A DNA stretch of 64,000 nt, taken from JABLTI01 sp035528035 (lineage in GTDB: Archaea > Asgardarchaeota > Heimdallarchaeia > JABLTI01). Under the pieces are notes generated by a model that saw only the letters and a list, made by a program, of their open reading frames with translations, was not told the origin of the DNA and did no database searches. The stretch covers positions 30,432 through 94,431 of the forward strand of contig DATKZI010000005.1 in assembly GCA_035528035.1 (NCBI GenBank), in the 5' to 3' direction. Numbering within the stretch: position 1 is the stretch's first letter; each line of letters opens with the position of its first letter. A program made the position numbers and the translations under genes. Below are positions 1-8,798 of the stretch, piece by piece.

Positions 1-58
1 ATATATAATTTTAGATATTAAAATATAACCAATTTTGTCGATTGGAGGGTGATAATAT

Positions 59-559
59 ATGAAATTGAAAAAAATTGGTAATATATCATTGATCCTATTT
101 TTAATCGTTTTAATTGGATCTTTAACACTAGGAATTACAGGAGAAGCAAAATCAAAGGAAACTCTGTACTTCGAATTCGAAGCTGGTATAACAGGTCAAA
201 GTTACTTTATCGCTTGGACTGACGACGAAGGAATTACACACATTAGAGCAGAGCAATTCTCAACAATTATCACAGAAGATTGTCTTTTACAAGGTGATTT
301 CGTTGCTGTTGTAAACACCCAAATTGACTTAGCAATATTTTGTGGAAGCAGTCTCACACATCAAATCTTTGAAGGTACTTATGATGGTGAAGCTGTTGGC
401 TATACAGCTATTATCCAAGTTCAGGTTCGATATGGAATAGCTAATGGAATTTTAGTTGGTCATGGTACCGGTGCTTGGGAAGGCTGTCAGATCAGAGGAA
501 CATCCTATGGAAACATTTTTACAAATGAAGCTATAGCAACTTTAACTGTCTATCTTTAA
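59..559 (+). CDS. Small secreted protein of unknown function
   Basis: The family is not recognised. The 166-residue product begins with a Lys-rich segment and a hydrophobic stretch (about residues 8-28) that looks like a cleavable signal peptide ending near GEAKS, so the mature part of about 135 residues should be outside the cell. It is rich in beta-prone residues and has three cysteines but no C-terminal membrane helix, unlike most surface proteins here. A near-perfect Shine-Dalgarno site, GGAGGGTGAT at 44-53, fixes the ATG start. A T-rich tract follows the stop. It could be a small lipid- or sugar-binding beta protein, but nothing shows this directly. Confidence 0.75.
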   Translation: MKLKKIGNISLILFLIVLIGSLTLGITGEAKSKETLYFEFEAGITGQSYFIAWTDDEGITHIRAEQFSTIITEDCLLQGDFVAVVNTQIDLAIFCGSSLTHQIFEGTYDGEAVGYTAIIQVQVRYGIANGILVGHGTGAWEGCQIRGTSYGNIFTNEAIATLTVYL

Positions 560-570
560 TAATTCCTCCC

Positions 571-596
571 TTTCTTTTTTTTTATATTCTATTTTA
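571..596 (+). terminator. T-rich terminator-like tract
   Basis: A run of mostly T residues lies just after the stop of the small secreted protein. Archaeal RNA polymerase stops at T-rich tracts without needing a hairpin, so this is the likely 3' end of that transcript. There is no experimental support. Confidence 0.4.
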
Positions 597-828
597 TCCT
601 TCCCCTTTTCTTTAGACAAAGATACTTTTATTTCAATTGTGCAGAAGATAGACTATTCTGCGATGTGGTAGTAAGAAGAACCTTTGCTTACGTAATTGAT
701 TTGAGCTATGTGAAGAAATACAGCAACAAAATATTCCTTTTTGGATCGTTGGTACACTTTTTGCTGGTATGTCAACATACCATATTACATCGTTACCTGA
801 AATTTAATTTGGTATCGGTAAAGCAATT
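597..828. other. Intergenic, possible decayed coding fragment
   Basis: There is no intact gene here. On the + strand around 694-803 a frame reads as a hydrophobic, protein-like segment (it includes IPFWIVGTLFAGMSTYHIT) and then hits a stop. A protein-like stretch resumes in the same frame and ends at a TAG near 870. It may be an old gene remnant, but I cannot name the family and the call is weak. Confidence 0.2.
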
Positions 829-886
829 AGCATTCTAGCTACTGGTGGTTATCACCACACAGCAGTTTAGTTTATTCTAGAATGCT
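829..886. repeat. Inverted repeat with inner hairpin
   Basis: AGCATTCTAG at 829-838 is the exact reverse complement of CTAGAATGCT at 877-886. Inside the 38-base loop a second small hairpin, TGGTG/CACCA (843-847 and 853-857), can form, and a T-run follows the right arm. It could be a structured RNA, a terminator or the trace of a small mobile element. No gene explains it. Confidence 0.5.
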
Positions 887-941
887 TTTTCACTTCTTTT
901 AGAAAGAAAAAAAAGAAAAGAGAAGTAGATTCTCTTTAATC

Positions 942-1256
942 TTATTTAGCTTTGGTTTTTTTATAAAATTGAAGAACAATTAATGTAAGCATCGAAAAAC
1001 CATAAGTTTCTATCTCGTTGTAATCAGATAATCCATCCGTATCTGAGTTTAGTGGATTAGTTGAAAAATCATTCACTTATGCTCCTGAAATCCAAACATA
1101 CTTTCTTGCTTTCAATAAACCATTGTTTATTATTTCATCTATATTGTATCTCCATCATTTCCATATAACAAATAACCATTATATTCTATAGCTAAATTAC
1201 TCACCTGTAATATTTATTCTAAAGGAATTTGTTTGTTCAGTAATATTATTGTTATG
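942..1256 (-). pseudogene. Decayed secreted-protein gene remnant
   Basis: Read on the - strand, successive frames give protein-like pieces interrupted by stops and frameshifts. One piece (1197-1256) is Asn/Thr-rich. A second (1080-1139) reads DEIINNGLLKARKYVWISGA and resembles the start of a phospholipase-D-like fold. A third (942-1076) holds STNPLNSDTDGLSDYNEIET, a thrombospondin-type-3-like calcium-binding motif, followed by a short hydrophobic stretch and a Lys-rich end, the usual tail of surface proteins in this window. The frame breaks and lack of a start argue for a dead gene. The PLD link is a guess from one segment; the calcium-motif reading is firmer. Confidence 0.5.
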
Positions 1257-1431
1257 TATTAGATAATTTCAAAGATACTTTAAAAAAATTACAACAACTT
1301 ATATCCTTGTACATAACCAAATTCTAGTTGATAGTGATTTTAATAATATTAACTAGTCAATCCCCTTGAGCATAGTATTTAAGTATAGTAAATTCAATCT
1401 ATTTTATTATTGATTATATGAGGTTTTTATA

Positions 1432-4065
1432 TTGTTAGGGAAAGAAAATAAAATGACTATAATTAATCGATTCATAAAGAGAAATAAATTGCTTTTATTT
1501 TTATTTTTTGTTCTATTATTAGTTTCTCCCATTTACAAAGGATCAGCTAATAATAAAAATATAGTTAAAGATCAATCGACACAGCCAACTGAAACTAACT
1601 ACAGTTTGAATGCCTTGCCATTTCCAGATTCGCGATTAATACGGGTGGCGATTTATGCTCAACCAAATGCAACAAACCCCTCCTATACTGGAGTATTGTC
1701 TGCAGGAATGTCAACCAATAATGTTTCACAAGTTGAAACCATTTTATTAGCTGAATCTAGAATACAAGCAACCGTTATTTTTGATAATGATATTATCAAT
1801 CATTACTTAACTACAGCGAACTTTGATGTATTACTTATTCCCGATGCTCATCCAAGAGAATCAGTTTTAAATTTAATTCATGAATTCTGGTTAGGTGGTG
1901 GAGGAATTCTCGCATTAGATGGCGCAGCTTTATTCCTAAATTATCTAGGAATATTACCTCCAGAAGCAGTTGGTACCGATGGGTATGGTGTTTATTGGAA
2001 CTACGATGCACTAGGTTTTAATTTTACAATAAGACATCCAACCACACAATGGTATGCTGTTGATGCATTCATTGAACTTCCAGCAGGCTATAATTACTTC
2101 GGATGGGATTGGAGTGCTTTATCTGGTTCTTCCATTGCTTCGGATTTAATTCCTTTAGCTCATGATTTTGATGATGCAAATATCATTACAGCTCTAGCAA
2201 TGGATAGACATAATATAGGTGGTAAAGTAGTTACCATTAGCAATGATTTAACAAATAGATATTCTACTGAAATTGATCAACTCATTATTGATTCTCTAGA
2301 TTGGTTAACACCACGACCAAAAGGAAAGATACTTGTTGATATGTCTCACAATCCCTACTATGGCGTTGATCCGTGGGATGATATGGCGAACTTTGCAGGT
2401 AAATATGAAACATTCAGAAATAGATTAGTAGCTCGTGATTTCACAATTGATAAATTATATGAAGATATTTCTGGTGAAAATATCACCTTGGAAAAGTTAG
2501 CACCATATGATATGTTAATTGTTATAACACCACAAATTGGAAATGCTTATTCAGTGAGTGAAATAAATGATATAGAAACATGGGTGGCCGATGGTGGTTC
2601 ACTTTTTGTTGCAGGCGAAAATCCAAATGCATTATCAACAGAAGTTGCATACATAAATGAATTGATAGCTCCATACGATTTAGCTATAAACGATGGTAAT
2701 TTTGCAACAACTAGTTTTACTGATTATATAGCTCATCCCACAACAGAAGAATGTAGTGGTGGTATCGAACTTGTAAGCTATGGTTATATCAATATAACAG
2801 GTTCTGCTTTTGGAATTTGGTATGATTCTACATTTTCAAATATTGTTGCAGCAGGCAATGAATATGGCAATGGTCGTGTAATTCTAATTGCAGATATCAA
2901 TTGGTTTGATGATACTTACATTCCTGATGATGATAATATTTTTTATGCTACAAATGTAGCAAATTGGTTAACAGCTGCAACTGCTAATGTTTTAGTATAT
3001 GGTGACTGGATCGGAGCTCCAAATCCCTATGTCCAACCAGTTACTTTAGCTTTGAATGATCTTGGGATAAAATACCATTTTACTAGGGAATTCTTTTACC
3101 TCAATTTATCGCTACATGCTAAACCTTGGGATTTTGTTATAATTACTAATCCATCAAATACTGGATTGAATTTATACTTCGATGATATTATTGATTACAT
3201 TGATTCAGGTGGTCACCTGCTACTCTCAACATACATTATGGATGATTATAGTACAGATCCAATTTGGGCTAAATTAGGTACTGCATTCAATACTGATTAC
3301 ACTAGCAATCCAGATCTATATATATGGGATACCGGACATCAAATTTTCACTCAACCTCATTTGTATAGTGAAAGCAAGTTTGTGATAGGAACCCCTTATA
3401 CTGATGATGGCGATACTGTTACTGTTTTCTCAAATGCAACTGCTCTTGCTGGCTTTACAGCATCTGAAACCGCAGATGAATCCTTTATTACACTACGAAA
3501 TGATGAACAGACATTATTCAATAGTTTCTTAATTGATGAATTTACAAACGATTACGATGATTCAACGTATGCTGATAACTTTGAACTTTGGAAGAATGAG
3601 ATAGCTTTTATGATGCGACCTAAACTTGATTTTCTAATTTATGTTCCATTGGAAGCATATGCTAATGTAGGAGTATCTTTTACCGCTAATATTACAAATG
3701 TTGGGTTAAGTATTTGTCCAATAGGTTACTTAGAATTAACATTAACTCCTGGTTTAAGTACCCTTGATGATCTCGAACAATCTTATGTTGTAGAAAAAGG
3801 TGAAACTGTAATATTAGCTTGGGCTGTCTCAAGTAACCAGATACAAAACACAACTGTATCCTTTGAAGGTATTTATACAGGATTCTTAGGAACAGAATTT
3901 GGCACTGGAGTATTGAATTTTGACATCCATTTTACTGAGCGACCCGTAGTTAACTTGCCATGGTACTATTATGTTGCTGTTGGTGGAGGACTATTATTGA
4001 TCATTCTAATAATAGTGATTGCAACCAGAGTAAGTAAGAAAAAGAAAAATGTACCAACACGTTAA
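1432..4065 (+). CDS. Membrane-anchored surface protein with three GATase1-like modules
   Basis: This is a large extracellular protein held by one C-terminal helix (about residues 845-868) and a KKKK-containing cytosolic tail. The N-terminus is a signal peptide. The ectodomain shows three repeats of a flavodoxin/GATase1-like alpha/beta pattern: each starts with a beta strand such as RVAIYAQ, KGKILVDMSH or ANVLVYGDW, and leads to a WxxxGGxLxxxxx-type strand (LGGGGILALD, VADGGSLFVAGE, IDSGGHLLLST). This resembles the DUF4350/GATase1-like domains often found in archaeal surface proteins. About 130 residues of Ig-like beta sequence come before the helix. The start is TTG, chosen because GAGGT lies at 1420-1424, 7 bases upstream; ATG at 1453 is the alternative. 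The role is unknown, possibly ligand binding at the envelope. Confidence 0.8.
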   Translation: MLGKENKMTIINRFIKRNKLLLFLFFVLLLVSPIYKGSANNKNIVKDQSTQPTETNYSLNALPFPDSRLIRVAIYAQPNATNPSYTGVLSAGMSTNNVSQVETILLAESRIQATVIFDNDIINHYLTTANFDVLLIPDAHPRESVLNLIHEFWLGGGGILALDGAALFLNYLGILPPEAVGTDGYGVYWNYDALGFNFTIRHPTTQWYAVDAFIELPAGYNYFGWDWSALSGSSIASDLIPLAHDFDDANIITALAMDRHNIGGKVVTISNDLTNRYSTEIDQLIIDSLDWLTPRPKGKILVDMSHNPYYGVDPWDDMANFAGKYETFRNRLVARDFTIDKLYEDISGENITLEKLAPYDMLIVITPQIGNAYSVSEINDIETWVADGGSLFVAGENPNALSTEVAYINELIAPYDLAINDGNFATTSFTDYIAHPTTEECSGGIELVSYGYINITGSAFGIWYDSTFSNIVAAGNEYGNGRVILIADINWFDDTYIPDDDNIFYATNVANWLTAATANVLVYGDWIGAPNPYVQPVTLALNDLGIKYHFTREFFYLNLSLHAKPWDFVIITNPSNTGLNLYFDDIIDYIDSGGHLLLSTYIMDDYSTDPIWAKLGTAFNTDYTSNPDLYIWDTGHQIFTQPHLYSESKFVIGTPYTDDGDTVTVFSNATALAGFTASETADESFITLRNDEQTLFNSFLIDEFTNDYDDSTYADNFELWKNEIAFMMRPKLDFLIYVPLEAYANVGVSFTANITNVGLSICPIGYLELTLTPGLSTLDDLEQSYVVEKGETVILAWAVSSNQIQNTTVSFEGIYTGFLGTEFGTGVLNFDIHFTERPVVNLPWYYYVAVGGGLLLIILIIVIATRVSKKKKNVPTR

Positions 4066-4090
4066 ATTTTCAGGAGGTTAATCCTCCTAT

Positions 4091-4318
4091 CTATTCTTTT
4101 TTCATTGATTTTACTATTAACATAATGATTGCACTAATACCAATTAAGGAGGAAATAATAATCAAAGTTATTCGATATTCAGAAGAGCTTGTATTAGATA
4201 AATAAAGAGCTAGTACTAAAATAAATATAAAAGCAGATCCGCTAAAAAACCATCTTACTCTCACCCAAAAGGATTCATCTTTTTTATACCATGGTTTTTC
4301 ATTTGGATTTTCATTCAT
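4091..4318 (-). CDS. Small two-helix membrane protein
   Basis: The 75-residue protein has a charged, Trp-rich N-terminus and two hydrophobic helices (about residues 28-45 and 51-68) ending in a Lys-rich tail. A strong Shine-Dalgarno site (AAGGAGTGAT) precedes the ATG, which makes it a credible gene despite its size. It converges on the surface protein at 1432 and diverges from the MFS gene at 4468, sharing the intergenic region 4319-4467. The family is not recognised and nothing indicates function. Confidence 0.65.
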   Translation of the reverse strand: MNENPNEKPWYKKDESFWVRVRWFFSGSAFIFILVLALYLSNTSSSEYRITLIIISSLIGISAIIMLIVKSMKKE

Positions 4319-4467
4319 AAAATCACTCCTTGTAATGAACTATTTAAACTATTTATTTTGATTTTTAATGTTGATTATTTCTATATCCAATTAAAAAATT
4401 AATTTTTTCCTCTTTTGAAACTGAACTGAAGGAACTTTTTAAATAATCTATAGAATATGTTTCTGCT

Positions 4468-5820
4468 ATGTCTGAAAACATCATGGAAGAGGTCTTCACA
4501 ACAGAAGAGGATGGACAACCTTTTGATAAAAAAATCTCTAAGAGAAATAATTGGTTGCATTTTGAGCGCAATGAAATTTTACTTTTGTTCAGCTTCTTAT
4601 TCTTCGGTATGGCTTTTTCTAATTATGAGCCATATGCTCCAGCTTGGTTAAATCAAATATTTCAAGGTGATTCTTTATTAGTAATTGGTTTTGTAGTAAT
4701 AATTCCTAGTATGATTGGTACCATTGGAGCTATTTTCTGGGGTGTCATGGCAGATAGATTTGGTTCAAAGAAATTTGTACTTATAGGTTTAGGTGCTTTC
4801 GTTCTTATGTTTTTCAGTTTGATTTTCACATTTTCCTCAGTTTATTTTTTAGCGATGATCTTTTTGGGGTATTTGCTTGGCTCCGCTCATACAACTAATG
4901 TTTATGCGCTTGCTACAAAAACAATTTCTAAACCTAAAGAGATTATTTTCGCAAAGCTTACTATAACTATTAGTGCTTCTTACGCTGCTCTCAGTCCACT
5001 TGCTGGTTGGATCTATGATAATTTCACAAATTCAATGAAAATTCAATTAGCAATTGCAGCTATCGCATGTTCGATTGCATTATTATTTGCAGCCTTTATT
5101 AAAAAAGATGAACCAATATTAAAGACTAAAATCGAAAGTAAAGTTGAATCTAATATTACTGACAATAAAGAAGCCAAAATTTCAAAATTAACTACAGTCC
5201 CCTTGATGCTTACTTTAGTTATGATTTTAACATTCTTCTTCCAATCAGGCGCTGGTTTTTGGGCTTACTCATCCATTTATTTTCTTGATACCTTGTTTGT
5301 TCCTGGAAGATATTTTTCAATATTTATTATGGTTAAAACAACTTTAGCTGTTCCTTTATCATTTCTCCTTGGTCTCGTTAAGAAGAAGAAGAGTAAAGGG
5401 ATTATTATTATGTTGTTCACCGGGTATTTCATATTGGTTTATAGTCTAATGACCATCTTACCTACTGAATGGCGATTATTAATTATCGTATATGGTATGC
5501 CAATGTATCCATTATACAATGTTTTTCTCTACAGTTTTACTGCTGCTTATTCAAATGAATCAAAACGAGCAACTGCTTTTGGTCTATTCAATACCATTGG
5601 AACGTTAGGTTATATAGCTGGGATTATTTCTCTTGGAGCTATAGCTGATACTTGGAAAAATGGTGTTTATGCAGGTATTTTCTCTATGTTCCCAATGTCA
5701 ATTATCTTTGCAAGTATAGCTTTTATTACTGCTGTGATTTTCTATACTTTTAAACTGCGGAAAGAAATTGAACATGATATTGATAACCCTAAAACCAAAT
5801 TAGCTAAAGAAATTGACTGA
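4468..5820 (+). CDS. Major facilitator superfamily transporter
   Basis: A 450-residue protein with about 12 hydrophobic helices in two halves joined by a charged central loop (about residues 208-235), as in MFS carriers. The MFS loop 2-3 motif appears as GVMADRFGSKK (residues 92-102), with a weaker copy in the second half (GAIADTW). The cytosolic N-terminus is about 35 residues. The substrate cannot be read from sequence; drug, sugar or organic-acid export are all possible. No Shine-Dalgarno site precedes the ATG, but a TTTTTAAAT element lies about 25-30 bases upstream, which fits a leaderless transcript. It converges on the M23 gene with only 42 bases between stops. Confidence 0.85.
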   Translation: MSENIMEEVFTTEEDGQPFDKKISKRNNWLHFERNEILLLFSFLFFGMAFSNYEPYAPAWLNQIFQGDSLLVIGFVVIIPSMIGTIGAIFWGVMADRFGSKKFVLIGLGAFVLMFFSLIFTFSSVYFLAMIFLGYLLGSAHTTNVYALATKTISKPKEIIFAKLTITISASYAALSPLAGWIYDNFTNSMKIQLAIAAIACSIALLFAAFIKKDEPILKTKIESKVESNITDNKEAKISKLTTVPLMLTLVMILTFFFQSGAGFWAYSSIYFLDTLFVPGRYFSIFIMVKTTLAVPLSFLLGLVKKKKSKGIIIMLFTGYFILVYSLMTILPTEWRLLIIVYGMPMYPLYNVFLYSFTAAYSNESKRATAFGLFNTIGTLGYIAGIISLGAIADTWKNGVYAGIFSMFPMSIIFASIAFITAVIFYTFKLRKEIEHDIDNPKTKLAKEID

Positions 5821-5862
5821 GAAATCGTGATGGGATGACTTTACAAGAAGCAACAATTTATT

Positions 5863-6480
5863 TCAAGTATACCAGCTATCATCGCCCCAACCATATTTTT
5901 CCCATAAAGGATCAAAGATGTTTTTTGCTTCTTCGGTATAATAATGATATGCACAAACAGATTCGCCTAGATCATACATACCAAAATGAATGTGGGTTCC
6001 ACTGCCATGATTTAATAATAAACCTAAAACTTCACCTTGTTGAATAGTTTGTCCTTCTACAACATTAATAGCATCTCGTTGATAATTGGCAAAAGTTTCA
6101 TTCAGTGCCCATGATTCAAAAGCACAATCAAAAGTGAAGCGATCATTAAACTCGAGAAAAACATTTGTTTGCCAATGACCACCCATTTCATTGTAGAATG
6201 TTGTGATATGTAATACAGTCATATTACACCAAGCAATAATATTTACTGAAGCATTACAACCAAAATCAATACCATTATGGAAAGCACCATTTTGCATACC
6301 ATAACCCCAAATTATGTGGATAATGTCTGTATTCTCTACTGGAAAATCAATAAGAGGGGGATCAAGTGTTAAAATTCTATTATCTCTAAAATGCAGTATT
6401 ATTGCTGTACTTCCTAAACCTGTACCAATAATAATTATTGTGATAAAGATACCTAAAAGGACTTTACCACTTTTTTTCAT
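5863..6480 (-). CDS. Membrane-anchored M23-type peptidase-like protein
   Basis: The protein has an N-terminal signal or anchor helix (residues 7-28) and an extracellular lysostaphin-type domain. The M23 zinc ligands are visible: H68 and D72 in HNGID, and H163/H165 in THIHFG. In bacteria M23 enzymes cut peptidoglycan; archaea such as these lack murein, so the substrate is probably a surface protein or glycopeptide (inference). The start is ATG at 6480, preceded by GAGTGAT; an in-frame GTG at 6489 is less likely. The upstream zinc-ribbon gene stops 6-8 bases before this ATG, so the two are probably co-transcribed and translationally coupled. Confidence 0.8.
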   Translation of the reverse strand: MKKSGKVLLGIFITIIIIGTGLGSTAIILHFRDNRILTLDPPLIDFPVENTDIIHIIWGYGMQNGAFHNGIDFGCNASVNIIAWCNMTVLHITTFYNEMGGHWQTNVFLEFNDRFTFDCAFESWALNETFANYQRDAINVVEGQTIQQGEVLGLLLNHGSGTHIHFGMYDLGESVCAYHYYTEEAKNIFDPLWEKYGWGDDSWYT

Positions 6481-6485
6481 TGATA

Positions 6486-7190
6486 TCACTCTTCAGTAAT
6501 TGGTGCAGCACAGTAAGGACATTGTGAGAGATATTCTTCAGGTAGCTTAACATTACAGAATGGACATTTGTCCCTTTTTCTACCATATCTAGGTAACGCA
6601 TATCCTTTTTCTCGTGCTTCTGCAACTCTTGCTTGATGTTTTTTAATTCCTCTCGAGGTAAGAATAATTATTAGTGAAATAGATAAGATCATGAATCCAC
6701 CTAATGCTCCAAGTGTAATCCAAAGCCATCGCAAACTAAAGATGTAACTTAATTCTTCTACAGTCATATAATTACTAGTACCATCTTCCCAAACAGTGAT
6801 TATAACAAAACCGGAATCTCCTTCATTCATCCAAACAGCAAGAAAATAATCACCATCAGCTGATGGAGTGAAAATTTGTTCTTCATCTAGATCTCCTGGA
6901 GTATCTTGTGTAAGAAGTTTATCTTGTTCACGGAAACGGTTATTATCATAAATGGCAAAGCCAATATCATTATCATTGGTAAAGAAGTCAGATTCAACTC
7001 TGAATCTATAGGTGATACCACCAACTAGTTCTTTAACGGTATATTTTTCCATATCAGATAATGAAGAGATAAAATCTGATAAAGCAGAACTTGGTTGAAT
7101 TGATAAACAAGTAATAAAAAGCGTTGTAAAAACTAACAAACTTAGAAATAATGTTTGCTTCTTTATTTTGGATTTAGATATTTTCATCAT
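6486..7190 (-). CDS. PPC-like ectodomain, membrane helix and cytosolic zinc ribbon
   Basis: The order is: signal peptide (about residues 1-37); a beta domain of about 100 residues resembling the bacterial pre-peptidase C-terminal (PPC) domain (YTVKELVGGITYRFRV, then SADGDYFLAV); a transmembrane helix (about 150-175); a basic linker; and a C-terminal zinc ribbon with C209/C212 and C224/C227. This places the binding domain outside and the zinc ribbon inside, a layout suited to signalling or to tethering a cytosolic partner. It is the first gene of a two-gene unit with the M23-like peptidase, so the PPC-like part may work with that enzyme. ATG at 7190 and ATG at 7187 are both possible starts. 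Confidence 0.75.
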   Translation of the reverse strand: MMKISKSKIKKQTLFLSLLVFTTLFITCLSIQPSSALSDFISSLSDMEKYTVKELVGGITYRFRVESDFFTNDNDIGFAIYDNNRFREQDKLLTQDTPGDLDEEQIFTPSADGDYFLAVWMNEGDSGFVIITVWEDGTSNYMTVEELSYIFSLRWLWITLGALGGFMILSISLIIILTSRGIKKHQARVAEAREKGYALPRYGRKRDKCPFCNVKLPEEYLSQCPYCAAPITEE

Positions 7191-7406
7191 GTTTATCCCC
7201 AGGAAATAATATAATTGATATGTTAATTTTATATATATAACAATTCCTAGTTAATTAAATGATATTAATTTATCTTGAAAATAAGATAATTTAAGAAAAA
7301 ATTATTGAAATCATTTCTTTTGATTAAATTAATAAAAATCAAATTAGCTGCATTAATATCAGAATTTAAAAGTATTGAATGAATAATCAGACTTACTGTG
7401 ATATAA

Positions 7407-7727
7407 ATGATTGAAGATGAAAATGTTTTCAAAAATGCTTCTTTTGAAGAAAAAATTAAACTTATGGATAAAATGACTGAAAAAGAAAAAAACGATGGAA
7501 TAGAGCAAATCAAGTTTATGTGTAGAGATAATTGTGGAAAGTGTCCAAGCTATAAAGGATCAGGGGAAACAAATTTTGGTTTTTGTTCGACTGGTAGAAG
7601 TTCTCTAATAAAAGAAAATAAGGGTTGTTTATGCAATCAATGTCCTATTTATAAAATGATGGGTTTTAGATGGGTTAATTATTGTATAAAAGGAAGTGCA
7701 TTGGAGCTCTCGAATATCGAGAAATAA
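7407..7727 (+). CDS. DUF2769-like cysteine-rich protein
   Basis: The 106-residue protein has a charged helical N-terminus and a cysteine-rich core: CxxNCGKCPSY, GFCSTGRS, GCLCNQCP and YCIKG. This order matches what I recall of DUF2769, small proteins common in methanogens and other archaea. The cysteines probably bind iron-sulfur or zinc; the function of the family is not known. It stands alone on the + strand beside a ferredoxin gene on the other strand. A spurious antisense frame overlaps its first half. Confidence 0.75.
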   Translation: MIEDENVFKNASFEEKIKLMDKMTEKEKNDGIEQIKFMCRDNCGKCPSYKGSGETNFGFCSTGRSSLIKENKGCLCNQCPIYKMMGFRWVNYCIKGSALELSNIEK

Positions 7728-7870
7728 TTAAACTATCACTTTTTCAGTAGAATTATTAACCGATTCTCGAAATCTCCATTCATTTACCTATAAAATTTAT
7801 GATTCAAAAACAAACTTCTCAGAAAAGATTCATTTCTAAATTTAAAAAAGAAAAGATAATTGTATATTGA

Positions 7871-8323
7871 TTACTGACTTTCTGACTCATCAAGAGTAAC
7901 AATTACCTCATTATTGACTACAAATGCAATAAAGTCTTCCTGGTACATTAACCACTCATCTAATTGGTCTGCATTTTTAAAATCTAATGCTTGCAAGACT
8001 TCATTGAGTGATAATTTATAATCACCGGAATTATCTGGTTTATTTATCTCAAGTAATTTTTTAAAAGCACTTGCTCTTGATTCCCTTTTTTCACTTTCCT
8101 GTTTTTGATCTACCCGTATTTTATCCAATGACTTACTGACAAAGATCGCATTTGGGGAACAAATTTCTTCACAAGCTTTGCATCCAGAACAATTTTCTTC
8201 ATTAACCACAAGGATCTTTTGTTCTTCATCATCTAATACAAGGATATTCTCATTACAAGCTTCAATGCAATCTTCACATATGATGCATAAATCATAATTC
8301 ACAAATACATTGTATTCTTGCAT
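7871..8323 (-). CDS. Two-[4Fe-4S] ferredoxin with extra C-terminal domain
   Basis: Two cluster motifs are seen: C13-x2-C16-x2-C19-x3-C23 and C45-x2-C48-x2-C51-x3-C55. Unlike many dicluster ferredoxins, neither is followed by Pro directly after the last Cys. After a charged linker comes a C-terminal part of about 60 residues, acidic, with a predicted helical piece (LSLNEVLQALDF), perhaps a small docking domain. The start is ATG at 8323; a TTG at 8338 would add five residues. It probably carries electrons to a soluble partner. It lies 143 bases downstream of the TIGR04076/ATC-hydrolase operon on the same strand, so a functional link is possible but not shown. Confidence 0.85.
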   Translation of the reverse strand: MQEYNVFVNYDLCIICEDCIEACNENILVLDDEEQKILVVNEENCSGCKACEEICSPNAIFVSKSLDKIRVDQKQESEKRESRASAFKKLLEINKPDNSGDYKLSLNEVLQALDFKNADQLDEWLMYQEDFIAFVVNNEVIVTLDESESQ

Positions 8324-8466
8324 GGTTTCATTACCCAAATTTTACAATCTGTTTTAATAAATAAATTATTCCTTATGTCATTTCTAAATGGAAAATTGAT
8401 TTAGATATCTATTCTAAATTCGTTAATCTATTTAGGAAGATAATTTAATTAATCTTATAATCTAAT

Positions 8467-8784
8467 TTATTCCTCAATGCGTTCTAGATAGAAAACTACT
8501 GGTTTCAATCCATCTGAACAACAAGAATATTTGATACCAGCAAGATCTCCTCCTGCAAAATCACCCTTCATTGTTAAAATTGCTATATCTCGATATATAT
8601 CAACCCAAGCCCAACGGCAGAAACCTTCAGGCATAGTTAATTCATTATCAACAATAAATTCTTGTCCTTCCTTTACAACTTCACAATCTTTAACAACAAA
8701 ACCATTTGGAAACACAAAATCGTGTCCTAAAACATCTTTTGAAGTAAATTTTTTCAATACTGTTATTTTCACTTTTGGTCTCAT
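8467..8784 (-). CDS. TIGR04076-like small protein, copy 2
   Basis: The 105-residue protein has the features I associate with TIGR04076: an N-terminal KVKITVLKKF strand, a GQEFIV strand, a PEGFCRWAW segment and the end motif CSDGLKPVVFYLE. The function of the family is unknown. It is a paralogue of the gene just upstream. The start was placed at ATG 8784, which has GAGGA 8 bases upstream and aligns with the paralogue; ATG 8799, overlapping the upstream stop by one base, is also possible and would add five residues. It is the last gene of the five-gene operon. Conserved Cys and Trp residues suggest metal or cofactor binding (inference). Confidence 0.8.
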   Translation of the reverse strand: MRPKVKITVLKKFTSKDVLGHDFVFPNGFVVKDCEVVKEGQEFIVDNELTMPEGFCRWAWVDIYRDIAILTMKGDFAGGDLAGIKYSCCSDGLKPVVFYLERIEE

Positions 8785-8798
8785 TTTTCTATTCCTCA

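Noticed and set aside
829..886. Terminal inverted repeats of an insertion sequence
   Set aside because: Only 58 bases are enclosed, no target-site duplication is visible and no transposase remnant lies nearby.
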